In this document: one piece after another, positions 35,100-42,403 of the stretch | How positions within the stretch are numbered: position 1 is the stretch's first letter | Layout: the number at the start of each line of letters is the position of its first letter | Assembly (NCBI RefSeq): GCF_003674065.1 | Contig: NZ_RDBE01000009.1 | Coordinates: 1 to 42,784, forward strand | Origin: Nocardioides mangrovicus | GTDB lineage: Bacteria; Actinomycetota; Actinomycetes; Propionibacteriales; Nocardioidaceae | Length of the DNA stretch: 42,784 nt | Reading direction: 5' to 3' | The notes under the pieces: model-generated | The model's input: the letters and a program-made list of their open reading frames with translations, nothing else | Databases searched by the model: none | Told to the model about the DNA's origin: nothing | Program-made: the position numbers and the translations under genes

Positions 35100-35884
35100 C
35101 AGCAGCGGTCTGGGACCCCGAGCGCTACCTGACGTACGCCGACGAGCGGGGCCGCCCCTTCGTCGAGCTGGTCTCGCGCATCGGTGCCGCCGCGCCGGGC
35201 CGGGTGGTCGACCTGGGCTGCGGCCCGGGGAACCTGACCGCCCTGCTGGCCGAGCGCTGGCCCACCGCCGAGATCTCCGGTGTCGACTCCTCGCCCGAGA
35301 TGGTCGCCACCGCCCGGGCGCGCGGCGACGGCGTGGGCTACGAGGTGGGCGACATCGCCACCTGGCAGCCCGCCGCGCCGGTCGACGTCCTGGTCTCCAA
35401 CGCGGCCCTGCAGTGGCTGCCGGGCCACCTCGACCTGCTGCCGGGGCTGCTCGAGCACGTCGCGCCCGGCGGCTGGTTTGCCTTCCAGGTGCCCGGCAAC
35501 TTCGACGAGGCCAGCCACACCGTGCGTCGCGCGCTGGAGCAGGAGGAGCCGTACGCCTCGGCGCTGCCGCCGCTGGACCGGCCCGGGTCGCACGACCCGG
35601 CGGTCTACCTGCGTGCACTCGAGCCGCACGTGGCCTCGGTCGATGCGTGGGAGACCACCTACCTCCACGTGCTCCAGGGCGCCGATCCGGTCTTCACCTG
35701 GATCAGCGCCACCAGTGCGCGACCCGTACTGGGGGCGCTGCCGGACGACCTGCGCCCGCGCTTCGTCGAGGAGCTCAAGGCCCGGTTGCGCGAGGCCTAC
35801 CCCGACGACGGCTACGGCGTGGTGATGCCCTTCCGCCGGGTGTTCGTGGTGGCCCAGAGCGACGCAGAGGTGACGCAGAGGTGA
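35096..35884 (+). CDS. tam: Trans-aconitate 2-methyltransferase-like enzyme
   Basis: A 262-residue class I SAM methyltransferase. WDPERYLTYADERGRPFVELVSRI is the typical Tam N-terminus, motif I is VVDLGCGPGNLTALLAERWP, then GVDSSPEMVATARA and VDVLVSNAALQWLPGHLDLLP, where the NAALQW segment is diagnostic. Tam methylates trans-aconitate, a spontaneous isomer of the citric-acid-cycle intermediate that inhibits aconitase. The length fits. GTG 35096 overlaps the PCD stop and its own stop overlaps the VOC start, so three genes are translationally coupled under the MarR operator. Confidence 0.88.
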   Translation: MTAAVWDPERYLTYADERGRPFVELVSRIGAAAPGRVVDLGCGPGNLTALLAERWPTAEISGVDSSPEMVATARARGDGVGYEVGDIATWQPAAPVDVLVSNAALQWLPGHLDLLPGLLEHVAPGGWFAFQVPGNFDEASHTVRRALEQEEPYASALPPLDRPGSHDPAVYLRALEPHVASVDAWETTYLHVLQGADPVFTWISATSARPVLGALPDDLRPRFVEELKARLREAYPDDGYGVVMPFRRVFVVAQSDAEVTQR

Positions 35885-36264
35885 CGCGGCTGCACCACGT
35901 CCAGGTCTCCGCACCCGCCGGCTGCGAGGAGGCCGCCCGCGCCTTCTGGTCCGGCGTGCTCGGGCTGAGCGAGGTCGAGAAGCCCGCCGAGCTGCAGGCT
36001 CGCGGCGGGTGCTGGTTCCGCGCCCTGGACGGCGACACCGTCGCCGCCGAGGTGCACGTCGGCGTCGAGGCCGACTTCAGGCCCGCCCGCAAGGCCCACC
36101 CGGCCCTGGTCGTCGACGACCTCGACGCCGTCGCCGAGGCACTGCGCGCGGCCGACCTGCCCGTCGACCTCTCCCAGCGCGACGGCCTGGCCGGCTACGA
36201 GCGCCTCCACACCACCGACCCGTTCGGCAACCGGGTGGAGCTCCTCGCGCCTCGAGCTGGATGA
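35881..36264 (+). CDS. VOC-family (glyoxalase-fold) protein
   Basis: A 127-residue single-module VOC protein. LHHVQVSAPAGCEEAARAFWSGVLGL is the first metal-side strand and helix, GGCWFRALDGDTVAAEVHVGVEADF the second, AHPALVVDDLDAVAEALRAADL the third and TTDPFGNRVELLAP the fourth, with DPFGNRVEL the usual metal Glu motif. Function unknown; members include glyoxalases, dioxygenases and resistance proteins. GTG 35881 overlaps the tam stop. Nothing recognisable lies in the 69 bases from its stop to the tRNA. Confidence 0.85.
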   Translation: MTRLHHVQVSAPAGCEEAARAFWSGVLGLSEVEKPAELQARGGCWFRALDGDTVAAEVHVGVEADFRPARKAHPALVVDDLDAVAEALRAADLPVDLSQRDGLAGYERLHTTDPFGNRVELLAPRAG

Positions 36265-36333
36265 GGATCGATCCCGCCGGGTCTACCGGGCCGCCCAGGT
36301 CCCGGCCCATCGCCTAGCCTGTCGTGGCAGCGA

Positions 36334-36412
36334 TCCCCGGTTGGTCTGCCGGCAGGGCCCGCCTGACTTTGAATCAGGACTAGCGACGCAGGTTCGACTC
36401 CTGCCCGGGGAG
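36334..36412 (+). tRNA. tRNA-Gln(TTG)
   Basis: The acceptor stem TCCCCGG (36334-36340) pairs with CCGGGGA (36405-36411), discriminator G36412. The D arm GGTC/GGCC, anticodon stem CCTGA/TCAGG with loop CTTTGAA (anticodon TTG at 36369-36371) and T arm GCAGG-TTCGACT-CCTGC all fold. The T1-A72 pair fits glutamine. The variable region is 9 bases, longer than the usual 5. CCA is not encoded. A tRNA gene downstream of the rsmA-ispE block is common in actinobacteria. Confidence 0.88.
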
Positions 36413-36629
36413 CAAGAAGTGCAGGTGAGTGGCTCCTCATGGGGGTGCTCGCGAAGGCGGACCGGCGGCTTCTCGATCGGTGTGACCACCGACGTCGAGA
36501 TCGTCGGACCCGTCTTGGTCGAGCGCTCGGTCGACAAGATGCGGCGCATCGTCGACGAACGACCATCGCGATGGCGTCGGCGCCAGCTGCGACCTCAGTC
36601 AGTGTCACCTTGCAGGACCGGGTCACCGA
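36413..36629. other. Non-coding junction between tRNA-Gln and the aldoxime locus
   Basis: These 217 bases contain only weak open frames on both strands with no recognisable domain. The stretch translating as GFSIGVTTDVEIVG then RSVDKMRRIVDE (about 36460-36560, plus strand) looks protein-like but is short and without a start, so it may be a gene remnant. Composition is slightly lower in GC than the block to the left. Confidence 0.3.
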
Positions 36630-37538
36630 TCAGGCACCCACGGAACGGTTCAACGATGACGGGGAGACGCCGAACTGACGTTGGAAGGCACGACGAAAGG
36701 TGTCGGCGTCGTTGAAGCCACTCAACGCCGCCGCGCGCCCGACGTGTTCGCCTGCAACAAGCAGTCGGCGCGCCGCCTCCAGGCGCCGGCGGCGGATGAA
36801 GGCGGCCGGGGAGTCGCCGCTCTGGGCGAAGATCTTCTGGAGGAGGCGCAACGAGACATGGTGGGCGCGTGCGACGGACTCGGGATGCAGGAGGGGGTCG
36901 CCGAGGTGCTGGTCGATGAAGCCGCGAACCGTGAGCGCCAGCACGTGCGAGTCGAGGGCGGGAGCCACCTGGGTGGACCCGGCGACCACAGCGGTCAGCA
37001 GGCTCACCAGCGCGTCGGCGACAGCCGGCTCCTGGAGTTCATGGTCTCCGCTGTGCCCGGGCATCGTGCATTCCGCGAGCGTCATGAGTGCGCGCAGCGC
37101 TCCGCCGCCGGGGAGGGGGCGTCCAGTGAGATTGGTCAGCGCGCGGGTGCCCACCGGGATAGACCGGCGTGGGACCTGCAGGACGATCTCGCTCATCTCG
37201 CCTGGGAATACCAGGGTGTAGGGCGACGCAGCGTCGTACAAAGCGGCCGAACCGGCCTTCAACGTGGCCTCTCGATCGTGCTGCAGAACGGCGCCCGTGC
37301 CTGAGCGATGCAGCGAGACCAACAGGTCGTCACGCGGGTGCTGAGCGATCAGGCGGTCACTGCGAAAGACCTCGGACGCCCCACTCTGCACCCGGGTGAG
37401 CGACACCTCGGGACTGAGGACGCGCTGTTGCAGGCTCGCGCTGAAGCGCGGCGAAGCCGAGCGGACCCGGAGCGGGACGAAGGCGGAGCTGCACGCCTCG
37501 GCCCACCCGGACACAGATGTGACCTCGACCTGGGACAC
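36630..37538 (-). CDS. AraC/XylS-family regulator of the aldoxime-nitrile genes
   Basis: A 302-residue regulator. The N-terminal half has the AraC-binding-like domain 2 pattern (AFVPLRVRSASPRFSASLQ, DDLLVSLHRSGTGAVLQHDREA, SAALYDAASPYTLVFPGEMSEIVL). The C-terminal 100 residues have two helix-turn-helix motifs: HPESVARAHHVSLRLLQKIFAQSGDSPAAFIRRRRLEAAR, then GFNDADTFRRAFQRQFGVSPS. The start GTG 37536-37538 leaves 191 bases to the nitrilase. AraC-type activators such as NitR of Rhodococcus rhodochrous J1 govern nitrilase expression, so this is the probable activator of the divergent nit-oxd operon. The ligand is presumably an aldoxime or nitrile. Confidence 0.9.
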   Translation of the reverse strand: MSQVEVTSVSGWAEACSSAFVPLRVRSASPRFSASLQQRVLSPEVSLTRVQSGASEVFRSDRLIAQHPRDDLLVSLHRSGTGAVLQHDREATLKAGSAALYDAASPYTLVFPGEMSEIVLQVPRRSIPVGTRALTNLTGRPLPGGGALRALMTLAECTMPGHSGDHELQEPAVADALVSLLTAVVAGSTQVAPALDSHVLALTVRGFIDQHLGDPLLHPESVARAHHVSLRLLQKIFAQSGDSPAAFIRRRRLEAARRLLVAGEHVGRAAALSGFNDADTFRRAFQRQFGVSPSSLNRSVGA

Positions 37539-37612
37539 CCCTCGGATGCTAGGTCGTCACCCGGGCAGTGAGAAGGAGTTCCGCTGTCCCCGCCGGTCAA
37601 GCGGGTCATCCG

Positions 37613-37648
37613 TGCGCGAATCGTCGGACGGATTGCGCGAAACGCCGG
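37613..37648 (+). promoter_or_regulatory. Direct repeats with 21-bp period, probable AraC-type activator site
   Basis: TGCGCGAATCGTCGG (37613-37627) and TGCGCGAAACGCCGG (37634-37648) match at 13 of 15 positions and start exactly 21 bases apart, two helical turns. AraC/XylS activators bind such same-face direct repeats just upstream of, or overlapping, the -35. A TAGGGT hexamer (37671-37676) lies 22 bases after the second repeat and is a possible -10. Confidence 0.6.
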
Positions 37649-37729
37649 GTCTGTGCGAGTCAGCCCTTCCTAGGGTCCTGCACCACAGGAATTGCTGACG
37701 AGGCCGACGACACCGAGAACAGGAACGAC

Positions 37730-38758
37730 ATGGCTGATTACACGAAGAGGTTCCGCGCTGCGGCCGTCCAGGCCGAGTCGGTGTGGAACGACGTCGCCGG
37801 AGGCGTCGACAAGCTGATCGACTATGCGACTCAGGCCAAGGAGAACGGCGCGGAGATCGTGGCGTTCCCGGAGACCTGGATCCCCGGGTACCCGTGGTTC
37901 CTCTGGCTGGACTCGGTCGCCTGGCAGAGCCAGTTCCTGGTGCCGTACGCCGCAAACTCGCTGGAGGTGGGAGACGAGAACTGGCAGCGGATCGAGAAGG
38001 CTGCTGCGCAGATCGGCATCACGATCAGCTTCGGCTTCAGTGAGCGCGAGGGTGGTTCGCTCTACATGGCGCAGGCCGTGGTCGACAGCTCCGGGGACAC
38101 GGTTCTCACGCGGCGCAAGCTGAAGCCGACCCATGTCGAGCGGACCCAGTTCGGCGAGGGAGACGGCTCCGACATCACCGTCGTCGACACCCCTGTCGGT
38201 CGCGTCGGTGCACTCAACTGCTGGGAACACCTGCAACCGCTCACGAAGTACGCGCTCTTCGCCCAGGACGAGCAGCTGCACGTCGCGGCGTGGCCCTCCT
38301 TCTCGATCTTCGAGGGCGCCGCTTTCGCGCTCGGCCCGGAGGTCAACACCGGCGCCTCGCGGCAGTACGCCGTCGAGGGCCAGACGTTCGTCCTCGCCCC
38401 CTGCGGAGTCATCGGCGCGGCGGCCCACGGCGCTTTCGCCGACACCGAGCTGAAGCGGCAGCTTCTCGGTCTCGGCGGCGGCTTCGCCCGCATCTACGGG
38501 CCCGACGGTCGCGACCTCGCCGAGCCGCTGGCGCCCACCGACGAAGGCATCCTGTACGCCGACATCGACTACGCGGTGATCCTGGCCGCCAAGAACGCCG
38601 CTGACCCGGTGGGTCACTACTCGCGCCCGGACGTCTTCACCTTGCACCTCCAGGCCGACGGGCGCCTCCCGAAGGTGTCGCCGACACGACCGAAGGCCAC
38701 CGCTGAGGTGCAGTCGCCACCCGAGCCGGAGCCGGGCCCCGAGCCGGTCGCGCTCTGA
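37730..38758 (+). CDS. nit: Nitrilase
   Basis: A 342-residue carbon-nitrogen hydrolase that converts nitriles directly to carboxylic acids and ammonia. The catalytic triad is Glu48 (AFPETWIPGYPWFLWL), Lys130 (LTRRKLKPTHVERTQFG) and Cys164 (GALNCWEHLQPLTKYAL), one residue from the R. rhodochrous J1 numbering (48, 131, 165). These motifs separate true nitrilases from amidases. The C-terminal 30 residues are Pro/Glu-rich (PPEPEPGPEPVAL), dispensable-looking. ATG 37730 follows AGGA. The aldoxime dehydratase gene starts 12 bases downstream, so the nitrile is probably made on the spot. This pairing is known from Bacillus sp. OxB-1. Confidence 0.95.
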   Translation: MADYTKRFRAAAVQAESVWNDVAGGVDKLIDYATQAKENGAEIVAFPETWIPGYPWFLWLDSVAWQSQFLVPYAANSLEVGDENWQRIEKAAAQIGITISFGFSEREGGSLYMAQAVVDSSGDTVLTRRKLKPTHVERTQFGEGDGSDITVVDTPVGRVGALNCWEHLQPLTKYALFAQDEQLHVAAWPSFSIFEGAAFALGPEVNTGASRQYAVEGQTFVLAPCGVIGAAAHGAFADTELKRQLLGLGGGFARIYGPDGRDLAEPLAPTDEGILYADIDYAVILAAKNAADPVGHYSRPDVFTLHLQADGRLPKVSPTRPKATAEVQSPPEPEPGPEPVAL

Positions 38759-38770
38759 AGGGAGCGGGCC

Positions 38771-39826
38771 ATGACCACCTCGTCGCCGTCGCTGGAGCCC
38801 TCGATCGCGCCGCACCTGTTGCGAGCCAGCCGGACGCCCAAGCACGAACCGGGCTCCTACCTTCCGGCGTACCCGGCGTTCTCTGCACGCTTCGGAGAAG
38901 ACGTCACATCCCTGGTGATGGCCTACTTCGGAGTGCAGGCGCGCGATACCGACAGCCCGGTCCTCGCCGAGTCGTCGGCACACGTCCGGGCCCAGTTCGC
39001 CGAGACGGACGGACCCGCGTCGTGGGACCGCGCCGCCTACGTCGACGCCGAGGGCTTCACGACCGTCATCAGCATCGCCTACTGGTCCGACCCGGATGCC
39101 TTCGACCGCTGGTACGACGTCAAGGGCGTCTCGTGGACGGACGCCGCGCGCGTGACTGATGGTGTCGGGCACTTCCTCGAACTGGTGCGGCCGTCGGTGG
39201 AGCGGTTCGAGACCGTCTTCTCGGCTGCCGACCGGGACGAGGGACTCGCCGGCGCGAAGTCCGGGCTGAGCGGCATGATCGAGGAGCACGCCTACTGGGG
39301 ATCGATGCGCGACCGGCTGCCGTTGAGCCAGACCGACCCGCTGTATCCCTCCGGCTCGCCTCGCCTCGTCACGGACGGACCGGTCCGAACGGTGGTCCTC
39401 CACGAGAACGCCTGCCTCATCCGGTCCGGCCAGGACATCACCGACACCGGCGACGTCGAGAGACGGGCCTACCTCGGCGACGTCGAACCGTCGCTGCGGG
39501 CCGGCATGGAGTTCCTGCGTGACGAAGGCGGCGAGATCGGCTGCTACGACAACCGCTACATGCGGATCCTGGACGAAGAGGACCAGCCGACCGATCGCAC
39601 CTTCGGTCTGAGCTGGTGGCGTGACATCAGCGCCCTGGAGGACTGGGCTGCTTCACACCCGACCCACGTCGAGATCTTCGGCGTGGCGATGAGACATCTC
39701 TCCAGCTTCGGACCGGAGACTCGACTCCGGCTCTACCACGAGGTCACCGTGCCCGCCGCCACCGAGCAGCGCTTCGTCTACGCCGGCTGCCACGACGCCA
39801 CCGGTCTGCTACGCGCAGTCCTGTAG
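38771..39826 (+). CDS. oxd: Heme-containing aldoxime dehydratase
   Basis: A 351-residue enzyme that dehydrates aldoximes to nitriles. Ser219 (HENACLIRSGQD) and His299 (SHPTHVEIFG) fall at the numbers reported for the heme-distal Ser and proximal His of OxdRE; the distal catalytic His is probably His323 in RLYHEVTVPAA. YLPAYPAFSARFG, EHAYWGSMRDRLPLSQTD and GCYDNRYMR are other family motifs. The whole length is intact. The ATG follows GAAGGGAG. It is the second gene of the operon. Most characterised members accept aryl- or alkyl-aldoximes; the natural substrate here is not predictable from sequence. Confidence 0.95.
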   Translation: MTTSSPSLEPSIAPHLLRASRTPKHEPGSYLPAYPAFSARFGEDVTSLVMAYFGVQARDTDSPVLAESSAHVRAQFAETDGPASWDRAAYVDAEGFTTVISIAYWSDPDAFDRWYDVKGVSWTDAARVTDGVGHFLELVRPSVERFETVFSAADRDEGLAGAKSGLSGMIEEHAYWGSMRDRLPLSQTDPLYPSGSPRLVTDGPVRTVVLHENACLIRSGQDITDTGDVERRAYLGDVEPSLRAGMEFLRDEGGEIGCYDNRYMRILDEEDQPTDRTFGLSWWRDISALEDWAASHPTHVEIFGVAMRHLSSFGPETRLRLYHEVTVPAATEQRFVYAGCHDATGLLRAVL

Positions 39827-40021
39827 CCGATGCGTCCGACGTCGCGGGGGAGCACGCCGCTGCATCCGGTCGGCAGGTAGCACCTGGGCGTGACGCGGTA
39901 CACGACAAGCTCGTTCATGCGTCTCAAGGGGAAGCCGGGCGCTGGCATCTCGAACGGTGACCGGAGCTGCACCGTCGTCCGGGGAGGGCCGTACCTCCGC
40001 TCGGTCCAACCGGTCCGGTGC
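39827..40021. other. Gap between the convergent oxd and mysD genes
   Basis: 195 bases without a convincing gene. They contain a weak hairpin (CAGGT/ACCTG at 39874-39886) and no T-tract. The sequences GGGGAGCA (39847-39854) and CCGGGGAG (39979-39986) repeat parts of the 3' end of the tRNA-Gln gene over 8 bases; this is near chance level in such DNA. Confidence 0.3.
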
Positions 40022-41068
40022 TCAAGACCTGCGAGAACGCCTGGAGTCGCGTCGCAGCGCCTGCTCGACGCACCCCGCGAAGAGGTCGTCGAGGCCGATG
40101 CCGGCCGCGGCGGCCATCACCGCGACGACGCTGGTGCGAGCGAAGGAGCAGTAGAGGCCGGCTTCGAGGAACCACGGGCGGCCCTCGGGGTCGATGCGGA
40201 AGTCGAACAGGCTGTAGTCGCGGCAGCCCAGCGCCCGGTGCGCGGTCCTGGCGGCGCGCCACACGGCCGCGGTGACGGCGTCGGACGGGTCGGGCGGCAC
40301 GATCCAGGCGTGCTCGGCGTCCTTGGCCACCAGGGTCAGCCGGCCGTCGCGGCGCGCCAGCTTGTCGGCCCGGTCGCGCACCGGCTTGGTCGCGGGGTCG
40401 ACGGCGTACTCCTCCAGCGGGAGGCACAGCAGCTCGCCGTCGCGCTCGAGCACGCCGCAGCGGACCTCGCGGCCGAGCTCGATGTAGCGCTCGACCAGCA
40501 CCTGGTCGCTGTGCTCGGCGGCGCCGGCCAGCGCGGCGTCGAGCTCCTCGCGGCGACGCACCAGCATCACGCCGTCGGAGTTGTCGGCGTCGACCGGTTT
40601 CACGACCACCGGTGGGGTCAGGGTCGGTGGCCGGCCCGGGGTGAGCAGCTCGCCGGCGGGCACCCGGACGCCGGCGGCCGCGACCAGCGCACGCGCCCAC
40701 GCCTTGTCGGCCCCGGCGGCCATGGTCTGCGGCGTGTTGCCGACGTAGGGGAGCCCGAGCAGCTCCAGCATCGCCCGGTAGAGGGTCATGCCGGGGCGAC
40801 AGAACATCTGCGGCACGGCGACGTCGACCTCGAGGCCGGCGATCCTGGCCATCGCCTCCGCGGGCGACAGCGGGTCGGCGGCGGCGATGCCGGCCGGGTC
40901 GAGGGCGGCCGGGAAGCGCCAGCTGCCGTCGGGGCTGACGTAGCCGACGTGGTGCTCGTAGGCGGTGGCGTCCAGGGCGGCCAGGCAGTCGGCGGCGTAG
41001 AGGACCGACAGCTCGGCCAGCTGCTCGGTCTCGGCCGAGCCGACGAGGTGGAGGAGGCGCAGGGGCAC
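40022..41068 (-). CDS. mysD: MysD: D-Ala-D-Ala-ligase-like mycosporine-like amino acid ligase
   Basis: A 348-residue ATP-grasp ligase that joins a second amino acid (usually Ser, Thr or Gly) to mycosporine-glycine, giving shinorine or porphyra-334. The N-terminus LRLLHLVGSAETEQLAELS and YAADCLAAL with PDGSWRFPAALD are characteristic of cyanobacterial MysD. Further: PQMFCRPGMTLYRAMLELLG and LPYVGNTPQTMA; VVVKPVDADNSDGVMLVR, IELGREVRCGVLERDGEL and LPLEEYAVDP, and the metal/phosphate end FDFRIDPEGRPWFLEAG. The start GTG 41066-41068 is 12 bases after the mysC stop, so the genes form one operon. The last about 15 residues are Arg/Ser-rich. Confidence 0.93.
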   Translation of the reverse strand: MPLRLLHLVGSAETEQLAELSVLYAADCLAALDATAYEHHVGYVSPDGSWRFPAALDPAGIAAADPLSPAEAMARIAGLEVDVAVPQMFCRPGMTLYRAMLELLGLPYVGNTPQTMAAGADKAWARALVAAAGVRVPAGELLTPGRPPTLTPPVVVKPVDADNSDGVMLVRRREELDAALAGAAEHSDQVLVERYIELGREVRCGVLERDGELLCLPLEEYAVDPATKPVRDRADKLARRDGRLTLVAKDAEHAWIVPPDPSDAVTAAVWRAARTAHRALGCRDYSLFDFRIDPEGRPWFLEAGLYCSFARTSVVAVMAAAAGIGLDDLFAGCVEQALRRDSRRSRRS

Positions 41069-41080
41069 GGTCGAGCGCCC

Positions 41081-42403
41081 TCAGTCGCCGGCCGGCTCGA
41101 CGAGCTTGCCGATGTTGAAGTCGATCTTCACCCAGTCCCGGCCCGCGACCAGGTTCTGCAGCAGCAGCGCGGGGATCTGCAGGTGGTGGAGCATCAAGAA
41201 GGGCAGCGGGTCGCGCGGGTCGAAGACCGCGTCGACCCCCTCGCGGACGGTGCGCCAGCGCTCGCGCCAGCTGCCCGGAGCCCGCAGCAGGCGCCAGGCC
41301 TCGTGGTAGGCCCAGTACGTCGGTCGGCTCGCCACCGTGGGCACCACCGGCTCCTCGCGCCGCCCGAGGTAGGCCTCGGCGAGGTCGGGGTGGTCGTAGA
41401 ACATCGTGATCGCCGAGTGGGTGCGGGGGTTGCACTCGATGGGCAGCACCCGCCCGTCCGGGGTCTGCATCACGTCGAAGCTGATCTGCCCGGTCAGGCC
41501 CAGCGGCTCGACGAGGCCGCGCACCCAGGCCAGGATCTCCGGCTTGTCGACCATCGCGTAGTTGACCTGGAAGGCCGAGGAGGGGCAGCAGGCCCACACC
41601 TGGATGCGTCCCTCCACCACCGTGCTGTGCGTGCAGTACTCCACGCCCTCGACCAGGTGCTGCATCACCCACGGCGTCTCGGCGGTGATCGGCTTGGACC
41701 GTGCGAAGGCCGCCGTGGCCTCCGGGGTGGGCCGGGGCAGGGGGGTGAGGTCGAGCCGGTTGACGGGGTCGTAGGCGATGCTCTTGAGGACGTAGGGCGG
41801 GTCGGCCGAGGCGAAGTCGAACGCCGCGACCTGCTCCGGAGAGGTCATCCGGTGGGCGTCGGGCACCGACAGCCCCAGCCCTGCTGCCAGTGCGGCCAGG
41901 GCCTCCTTGTCGTCCAGCGTCTTGATCGTCTCGGCGTCGGCGTGGATCACCCGGCAGTGCGCCTCGAGCAGCGGGGCCGCGGCCGCGTCGTGGTAGCTGG
42001 CGACCGGGCTGCACACCGGCACGTAGACGTCGACCGACTCCTGGCGCACGACGTCGAGCAGCGCCTCGGCGTAACCGGGATCCTGCGGCCGGGGCACCGT
42101 GCGGAACACATCGACGCAGCGGGAGAAGCGGTGCCCGGTCCAGCGGTACTTCTCCTGCTCGACGAGGACCACGCGGTGACCGGCCCGGTGGAAGGCCCGG
42201 GCCAGGGTCAGCGCCTTGGTCATCTTGCCGCCGCTGATCAGGATCGTGAGGCGCTCCCCTTCGGGGCTGGGCTGGGGGTCGCGGCCACCGAGAAGCAGGG
42301 CGAGGGACGTCAGCGCGAGGTTGGCGGGCATCGCGAGCTGCAGCAGGGCCAGGGCGCCGATGGTCCGTGCCGCGCGCGGGACGGCTGCCGAGGTCCGGCT
42401 CAC
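41081..42403 (-). CDS. mysC: MysC: ATP-grasp ligase forming mycosporine-glycine
   Basis: A 440-residue ATP-grasp enzyme that attaches glycine to 4-deoxygadusol, the second-stage reaction of mycosporine-like amino acid synthesis. A hydrophobic N-terminus (TIGALALLQLAMPANLALTS) is followed by LTILISGGKMTKALTLARAF and HRAGHRVVLVEQEKYRWTGH, YVLKSIAYDPVNRLDLTPLP, EYCTHSTVVEGRIQVWACC, PSSAFQVNYAMVDKPEILA and the C-terminal DPLPFLMLHHLQIPALLLQN with WVKIDFNIGKLVEPAGD. These long blocks are nearly invariant in cyanobacterial MysC, so the call is firm. GTG 42401-42403 overlaps the dioxygenase stop (GTGA). Confidence 0.95.
   Translation of the reverse strand: MSRTSAAVPRAARTIGALALLQLAMPANLALTSLALLLGGRDPQPSPEGERLTILISGGKMTKALTLARAFHRAGHRVVLVEQEKYRWTGHRFSRCVDVFRTVPRPQDPGYAEALLDVVRQESVDVYVPVCSPVASYHDAAAAPLLEAHCRVIHADAETIKTLDDKEALAALAAGLGLSVPDAHRMTSPEQVAAFDFASADPPYVLKSIAYDPVNRLDLTPLPRPTPEATAAFARSKPITAETPWVMQHLVEGVEYCTHSTVVEGRIQVWACCPSSAFQVNYAMVDKPEILAWVRGLVEPLGLTGQISFDVMQTPDGRVLPIECNPRTHSAITMFYDHPDLAEAYLGRREEPVVPTVASRPTYWAYHEAWRLLRAPGSWRERWRTVREGVDAVFDPRDPLPFLMLHHLQIPALLLQNLVAGRDWVKIDFNIGKLVEPAGD

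Noticed and set aside
36439-36678. 79-codon open frame after the tRNA on the plus strand
   Set aside because: Arg-rich composition typical of a shadow frame, no recognisable motif, overlap with the end of the AraC gene and no clear ribosome site.
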